Of a DNA stretch of 64,000 nucleotides, positions 10,401-19,400 are shown piece by piece. The position numbers and the translations under genes were made by a program. The DNA is from Rhodoferax sp. (lineage in GTDB: Bacteria > Pseudomonadota > Gammaproteobacteria > Burkholderiales > Burkholderiaceae_C). Each line of letters starts with the position of its first letter. Position 1 is the first letter of the stretch. The stretch is taken from assembly GCF_028714215.1 (NCBI RefSeq), contig NZ_JAQTMS010000016.1:1-64000 (forward strand), read 5' to 3'. The notes under the pieces were generated by a model. The model made no database searches and was not told the origin of the DNA. It saw nothing but the letters and a program-made list of their open reading frames with translations.

Positions 10401-13400
10401 GCGGCCATGCTCGGCTGACCCAGTCAGGCTCCGACACATTGCTTGAGTTGGACACTGATGGACCCGGTGGCGTGGGTGCGTTCCAAACCATAGCGATATT
10501 GAACAACGTCGCCAAAGGCAACTTGGTGGCCAGCAATGTCAATGGCTGGGACCCCAATGCCATTGCAGGAACCGCAGGACCTGATTCAATAAGCGGGACT
10601 ACTGGCGATGACTATATCGATGGTGGTGCCGGCAACGACACGCTGACTGGCTTGGCTGGCAATGATCAGCTTTACGGCGGGTTAGACAACGACGTGATTG
10701 ATGGTGGAGATGGCAACGACCAGCTCTACGGTAACGACGGCAATGACAGCATCACGGGTGGTGCCGGCTACGACAACTTTTACGGCGGACTAGGCAACGA
10801 CACGCTTGATGGTGGCGCGGACACCGACTCCGTTCAGTACTATGACGCCACTGGCCCGGTAACCGTCAATCTGACGCTGGGAACGGCCACTGGTGCTGGC
10901 ATTGGCACAGACACGCTGATCAGCATCGAAAACGTCTATGGCAGTCAGTATGCCGACACCTTGATTGGTGGTGCGGGAAATGACCTTTTGTATGGCCAAA
11001 ATGGCAACGACACACTGACCGGTGGTGCGGGATCTGACAATTTCCAGTTTTGGAACAGCGGTAACGATACGTCGGTCGACACTATCACCGACTTCACAAC
11101 TGGTGTAGGAGGCGACAGTCTCTACTTTCCAGCTTGGCGCTTAACCAACTACACGGGCTCTAACCCGTTTGCCAGCGGCCATGCTCGGCTGACCCAGTCA
11201 GGCACCGACACACTGCTTGAGTTGGACACTGATGGCCCTGGAGGCGTCAATGTATTCCAAACCATAGCGATACTGAACAACGTCACCAAAGGCGACTTGG
11301 TGGCAAGTAATTTGAATGGCTATGATCCGAACGCCATTGGCGGCACGGCAGCAGCCGACTCACTAACCGGCACCGCAGGCAATGACTATATCGATGGTGG
11401 TGCGGGCAACGACACGCTGACTGGCCTGGCGGGTAACGACACTCTGTACGGTGGTCTTGATAGCGACGTCATAGATGGCGGTGATGGCAACGATCAGCTC
11501 TTCGGCAACGACGGCAACGATAGCATCGCGGGTGGTGCGGGCTTTGATAACCTTTACGGCGGACTAGGCAACGACACGCTCAATGGCGGTGCAGACAATG
11601 ACTACGTTCAGTACACCGACGCCACCGGCCCGGTAACCGTCAACTTGGCGTTGGGAACGGCCACTGGCGCAGGCATTGGTGTCGACACGCTGATTAGTAT
11701 CGAAAATGTTTCGGTTCAATTCAATCAGTATGGCCACGTTCTGATTGGCGATGCAAACAACAACAGCCTGACTGGTGGCAAGGGCAATGACAACATCACC
11801 GGTGGCGCTGGTGATGACGGGCTTTATGGTGGCATGGGAGGTAATGACATCCTTGATGGCGGTGATGGCAACGATACACTTTCAGGCGACACAGGCAACG
11901 ACACACTGACCGGAGGTGCTGGCTCGGACTATTTCCAAGTTCGCACCAGTGGTACCGACACATCAGTAGATACGATCACAGACTTCACCGCTGGCAATAG
12001 CGGCGACAACCTGTACTTCACTACTTCGGGTTTCACTAATTACGCCAGTGGTGCCAACCCCTTTGCCAGCGGCCATGCTCGGCTGACCCAGTCAGGCACC
12101 GACACACTGCTTGAGTTGGACACTGATGGTCCTGGTGGCGTCAATGCATTCCAAACCGTAGCTTTACTGAACAACGTTACCAAAGGTAACTTGGTGGCAA
12201 GTAATTTGAATGGCTACGATCCCAACGCGATTGCAGGTACCGCAGCAGCGGATTCAATAACTGGCACCGCAGGCAACGACTATATCGATGGTGGTGCGGG
12301 CAACGACACGCTAACTGGCTTGGCTGGCAATGACACGATTTACGGTGGCCTTGATAACGACGTCATAGAGGGGGGAGATGGCAACGATCAGCTCTTCGGA
12401 AACGACGGCAATGACACCGTTTACAGCGGCGCCGGAAACGACAACTTGTACGGTGGGCTTGGTAATGATGTGCTCGACGGTGGAGATGGCAACGACCAGC
12501 TTTTCGGCAATGACGGTAATGACAGTATCACGGGCGGTGCGGGCTTTGACAACTTTTACGGGGGAACTGGTGACGACACGCTGGACGGAGGCGCCGACTC
12601 CGACAATGTTCAATACGACGATGCGACAGGCCCAGTCACGGTCAACCTGGCGCTGGGCACAGCTACGGGGGCAGGCGTTGGCACAGACACGCTGATCAGT
12701 ATCGAAAACGTCAATGGCAGTCAATATGCCGACACCCTGATTGGCGACTCCAACAACAATAGCTTGGCGGGTGGCGTCGGCAGCGACACCCTGACTGGTG
12801 GTTTGGGTTCTGATTTCTTTCAAGTCAGCACCAGCAGTGCAGACACCTCGGTGGACACCATCACCGATTTCAGCGCAGGCGTGGGGGGTGACAACCTTTA
12901 CTTCACGACCTCAGGCTTTACCAACTACAGCGGCAGCAACCCCTTTGCCAGCGGCCATGCTCGGCTGACCCAGTCAGGCACGGACACCCTGCTTGAGCTC
13001 GACACCGATGGCACCACAGGCGTGGGTACCTTCCAAACTGTAGCGATACTGAACAACGTCGCCAAAGGCAATTTGGTGGCCAGCAATATCAATGGCTGGG
13101 ACCCCAATGCCATTGCCGGCACCTCAGCAGCGGATTCAATAACTGGCACTGTAGGCAATGACTACATCGATGGTGGTACTGGCAACGACACGCTGACTGG
13201 CTTGGCGGGTAACGACACTCTGTATGGAGGCCTTGATAACGACGTCATAGATGGCGGCGACGGAAACGACCAACTCTTCGGCAACGACGGTAATGACAAT
13301 ATCACGGGCGGTGCGGGTTTTGACAATTTTTACGGGGGAGCTGGTGACGACACGCTGGACGGAGGCGCCGACTCCGACAATGTTCAATACGACGATGCGA

Positions 13401-16400
13401 CAGGCCCAGTCACGGTCAACCTGGCGCTGGGCACAGCTACAGGGGCAGGCGTTGGCGTCGACACTTTGCTTAGCATTGAAAATGGCTGGGGTAGTCAATA
13501 TGCCGACACCCTGATTGGCGACGCCAACAGCAACAGCTTGACGGGTGGCGTCGGGAACGACACGATCACCGGTGGTCCCGGCTCGGACTTTTTCCAGTTT
13601 TGGAACTACAACACAGATACTTCTGTGGACACGATCACTGACTTCACGGTAGGGGTGGGGGGTGATGGCCTTGGAATCCCAACTTGGCGTTTAACCAACT
13701 ACACCGGAGCCAACCCCTTTGCCAGCGGCCATGCCCGGCTGACCCAGTCAGGCACCGACACCCTGCTTGAACTCGACACCGATGGCCCCACAGGCGTGGG
13801 TACCTTCCAAACCGTAGCGATACTGAACAACGTTACCAAAGCCAACCTGGTGGCAAGTAATTTGAATGGCTACGATCCCAACGCGATTATGGGTACATCA
13901 GGAGGTGATTCAATAACTGGCACCGCAGGCAACGACTATATCGACGGCAGAGGTGGCATTGACCGGGTCGACTATCAATACTCCAAGGCCGGGGTCACGG
14001 TCGATCTTGCCAATAACACGGCCAGCGATGGGTATGGCGGTACCGATACGCTGCTCAATATCGAGAACGTTCGAGGCTCGCGGGACTTCAACGATTCCAT
14101 CGCGGGCAATGCGGCGGACAACCTGCTCGAAGGTCTGGGGGGCAACGATACCCTTTGGGGTGGGAGCGGCAATGACACCCTCATCGGGGGAGACGGCAAC
14201 GACTACCTTGACGGCAACGCCGGGGCCGACTCTGTGTTGGGCGGCACGGGCGACGATTACATGCAAGGGGCAGACGAGTCAAACGACACGCTCGATGGCG
14301 GTGACGGCAATGATGTTGTGTCTTACAACTTCAGTGGCAGTAACACGCCGGTCAGTTTCACGGCAAGTGGCACCAGCACCCAGCCCGATGGTCTGGGTGG
14401 CACCGACACCCTGCTCAACATCGAACAGATTCACATTTTTGGGGGCACTGCCGGAGATACCTTGGTAGGCGATACGCGCTACAACTGGCTCAATGGCAAC
14501 GGTGGTAACGACACTCTGACCGGCGGTGCTGGGGGGGACACCTTTGCCTTTGACACCTCGCAGGCCAACGGGGTCGACCGGATTACGGACTTCAGTGCCG
14601 AAGACAACCTGAATTTGCAAAACTTCACTATCACCAGTCTGAGTGCTGGTGATGACGCCAGCACCTTAAGTAAGGGTGCTGTGCTGGTCGGCACTCCAAC
14701 CGGTGGTGTGACCACGATTCGTGTGGGCGTGGATGCAACCCCCGGTGCTGACCTGAGCTTCGAGCTTCAGGGGAACTTCGCAGCATCGGACTTTTACTAC
14801 CAGAATTACAGCTTCGGTGCGAATATCAACTACATCCCGGGCAGTACGATCACTGGCACCGACGGTGCAGACACTCTCAATGGGACGATGGGCGCTGACA
14901 ACATCAGTGGCCTGGCGGGCAATGACAACATCAACGGACAAGGCGGTAACGACACACTCATCGGTGGCGACGGTAACGACTACCTTGACGGCAACGCCGG
15001 AGCCGACTCTGTGTTGGGTGGCGCGGGCGACGACTACATGCAAGGGGCGGACGGGTCAAACGACACGCTCGATGGCGGTGACGGCAATGATGTTGTGTCG
15101 TACAACTTCAGCGGCAGTAACACGCCGGTCAGTTTCACGGCAAGTGGCACCAGCACCCAGCCCGATGGTCTGGGTGGCACTGACACCCTGCTCAACATCG
15201 AACAGATTCACATTTTTGGTGGCAGTGCCGGAGATACCCTTGTAGGCGATACGCGCTACAACTGGCTCATCGGCAACGGTGGTAATGACACCCTGACCGG
15301 CGGTGCCGGGGGTGACACCTTTGCCTTTGACACCTCGCAGGCCAACGGAGTCGACCGGATTACAGACTTCAGTGCCGAAGATAACCTGAATTTGCAAAAC
15401 TTCACTATCACCAGTCTGAGTGCTGGTGATGACGCCAGCACCTTGGGTAAGGGTGCTGTGCTGGTCGGCACTCCAACCGGTGGTGTGACCACGATTCGTG
15501 TGGGCGTGGACGCAACTCCAGGTGCTGACCTGAGCTTCGAGCTTCAGGGAAACTTCACCGCATCTAACTTTCACTTTAGCAACGACGCGTTCGGTGCGAA
15601 TATCAACTACGCACCGGGCATCAACCTCGTTGGCACGGCAGGGAATGACCAACTCAACGGGACCATGGGCCCTGACACCATCAGCGGGTTGGAAGGAAAC
15701 GACACCCTTGACGGACAGAGCGGCAGCGACTCGGTGATGGGTGGCGCCGGCGACGACTACATTGTTGCTGCTGATGGATTCAATGACACCATTGATGGTG
15801 GCGATGGCTATGACATCGCGGGCTATTACTTTGGTGATGTCAACACACGAGTCACTTTCACCGCTACCGGCACGAGCACGCAACCCGATGGGCGGGGGGG
15901 CACTGACACGCTGCTGAACATTGAAGAGCTAAACATTCAGGGCGGCAGCGCTGCCGACACGTTGGTGGGTGATGCGCGGCGCGACTGGATCATGGGTAAT
16001 GCCGGTAATGACACGCTAACCGGGGGCGCTGGCAACGACTCATTTGCGTACAACATGTTACAGGCCAGTGGTACAGACCGGGTCACTGACTTTAGTGCGA
16101 CCGACGACTTGTACTTCATGAACTTCTCGATCAACAAGTTGAGTGGGGGCGATGACGCCTCTGCCTTGGCTAAGGGCGCCGTACTGGTTGGCACTCCCGT
16201 GGGTGGCGTGACCACAATCAGTGTGGGTGTGGACGCCACCCCAGGCGCAGACTTGACGATTGAACTCGAGGGCAACTATGCCGTCTCTGGTCTGTACTTC
16301 AGCAACGACCAGAACGGCGGCGCGCACCTTAGCTACGTGCCGGGCACTCTGGCGACAGGCACGGCAGGTGATGATTCCCTCTTTGGTAACTTGGGGGCCG

Positions 16401-19400
16401 ATACCCTGTTTGGTGGCGCAGGAAATGACTCTCTGGTCGGAGCGAACGGCAACGACTCGCTTGATGGCGGAGACGGCAATGACACGTTGATCGGCGGCAA
16501 TGGCACCGACACGCTAACCGGTGGTGCTGGCTCTGACCTATTCTATGTACGCCAGAATGTCGCCGATACGTCGATAGATGTCTTCACCGACTTCACAGCG
16601 GGTGAAGGGGGTGACCGACTCGTAATTCCCACGAACCAATTCACCAATTACACCAGTAGTTCCAACCCCTTTGTCAGCGGTCACGTTCGAGTGACCCAGT
16701 CTGGTACTGACACGCTGCTTGAGTTCGATACTGATGGTCCTGGTGGCGCCAACGGATTCCAAACCGCGGCGGTCTTAAGCAACGTAGTCACGAGCAACTT
16801 GGTGGCCAGTAATTTCACGCCTCTCTTTGGCACGGCAGCTGACGACAACATGACTGGTACGAGTGTTGGGGACACGATGTACGGTGGCGCGGGCAACGAC
16901 ACCATCGCTGGTTTAGGGGGCAATGACGTTCTGTACGGAGATGACGGCAGCGATAGTCTGCTGGGTGGGGCGGGGGCCGACACGCTGATTGGCGGCGCCG
17001 GCAGCGACACGCTGGACGGCGGGTTGGTGCTGGACCGCATCAACTACAGCGACAACAATTTCGCCAACTACTCTTTTGCGACCGCAGCCGTCAACATCAA
17101 CCTCTCTGGCATCACAGGGGACGGAAGTGTGGGCAGTGGCACCGCCAGCGGCGACGCCTCGGTCGGCGCAGATACCCTCATCAACATTGACATTCTGCAG
17201 GGCTCGAATTTCAACGACACCATCGTTGGTAGCACTGCACTGATTTTCGAGCAAATTGACGGCGGTCCCGGCAATGACACGCTCGATGGTGGCGCCATCA
17301 CAGACACGCTCAACGCCGACAACAGCAACCGTGTCTCTTACCAAACCGCCACCGGTGCTGGTGTCACGGTGGACCTTATTGCTGACACGGGCGTGGGAGC
17401 AACGGGCAGCAATGCCGGTAGCGACACCCTATCCAACTTCAACCAGGTGCGCGGCAGCAGCTTTGACGACACTCTGCTTGGCTCCAATCGGACCGACGTG
17501 ACCGAGTCCTTTGAAGGCAGAGCAGGCAACGACAGCATTGATGGCCGTGGCGACTTTGACATGCTTCGTTACGACAGCGCTGGGGGAGGTGTGACAGTCA
17601 ACCTGGTCACAGGCACAGCCACAGGCACTGGCGTTGGCACGGACACCTTTATCAACATCGAGGGTGTGATTGGATCAGCGTACGCAGACAACCTGATAGG
17701 TGGCAACGCCGCCAATGGCGTGACCGTCAGTGACGTGCTGAGTGAAGTATTCCGCGGTGGTGCGGGCAACGACACCATTGATGGTGGCCAGGGTTACGAC
17801 CGCGTGGACTACACCAGTTCCACTGCAGGTGTGAATGTGGTCCTGAATGACACGCTGAACGGAAGTGCCAGCGACGGTCTGGGTGGTACAGACGTGCTGC
17901 GCAACATTGAAGGTGTGCGTGGCTCTGCCTTCAACGATACATTGACCGGTAGTAACACGGCAGCCTTTGAATCTTTCGAGGGACTCGAAGGCAACGACAG
18001 TATCGACGGCATGGGTGGCATTGATCGGGTGGACTACAAGGTTGCACGATCCGGTGTGATAGTGAACCTTAGCACGGGTACGGCCAGCGATGGTTACGAA
18101 GGCACCGACACGCTACTCAACATCGAGAACGTGCGTGGTTCGCGTGATTTCAACGACTCCATCACGGGTAATGCAGCGGACAACGTGCTCGAAGGTTTGG
18201 GTGGCAATGACACCTTGATGGGTGGTGCCGGCAACGACACCGCGATTTTCAGCGGTAATCAGAGCCAATATGCGATTACGCCAATTGCTGGTGGTGGTTG
18301 GCAAGTGGAAGATCTTCGCGCCGCGGCGCACTACGACACCAACACCAACACTTGGTCAAGCAACGATGGAATCGATCAAGTCCATGAGATTGAAACCTTG
18401 CGTTTCGCCGATGGAGATCGCGTACTCAATGGCGGGGCAACCGAATTTATAAAAATTGACCACCTGTCGTTGACACAGAATGCCGCGAACAACACGACGG
18501 TGGTCAAGTTCAACGTTCACTTCGATGCTGACGCAATAGAAGGTTCCAAGGTTGAAGGCGCAATCGTCGATTTAGTCTATGACTACAGCAAAGTGAGCGC
18601 TGCGCAAGCTACCAGTGCGAAATACATCGATTCCACCTTTGGCACGGAGAGCAACGTCTGGAGTAACGTCGTATCAAACTTGGTGGGTGCATCTGCCAAC
18701 GGGAAGATTGCACTTACGGCAGCCACCGACGCCGCCAACCCCATCATTGATGCGAATGGAGATGTGCTGACAGTCACACTACAGGTCAATAGCCTTGTGA
18801 GCGCATTCCAGATCGGACTCGAATCAAAAGCGGCAGGGGGCGACACATCGATTGTCACGGCAGACAGCATCACCCACAACGTCGATGTTGGCAGCACCAA
18901 GACAGCCAGACTCTCCAACGGTTCCGTGACTATCTCTGGCGAGCCAACACAAGGTCAAACCCTTACAGCAGCCGTCAGCGATGTCGATGGCGTAGGCAGC
19001 GTCAGCTACCAATGGAAAGCTGACGCAGTAGACATTGTCGGTGCAACCAAAAACACCATCACCCTGAGTGAGAACCAAGTCGGAAAGACCCTCACCGTAG
19101 CAGTCAGTTATCTTGACGGCAACGATACAGCCGAAGCCCTCACCAGCAACGCCACTGTTGCGGTGGTCAACGTTAATGATGCACCCGTGGGCGAAGTAAG
19201 CATCAGTGGTGGAAGCACGCCGGGTAGCATCCTGACGGCTTCCAACAATTTGTCTGACCTCGACGGGTTAGGTGCAGTAAGCTACCGGTGGCAATCTTCG
19301 GAGAATGGCACAACCGCCTGGACTGACATTGCGGGAGCCACCAGCACTACTCTGACCCTGAGTGCAAGCCAAGGGGGTCACTTTCTGCGCACCCTGGCCA

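Noticed and set aside
6540..16350. Regularly repeated DNA as a CRISPR array
   Set aside because: The repeats are in-frame protein modules hundreds of bases long without unique spacers.
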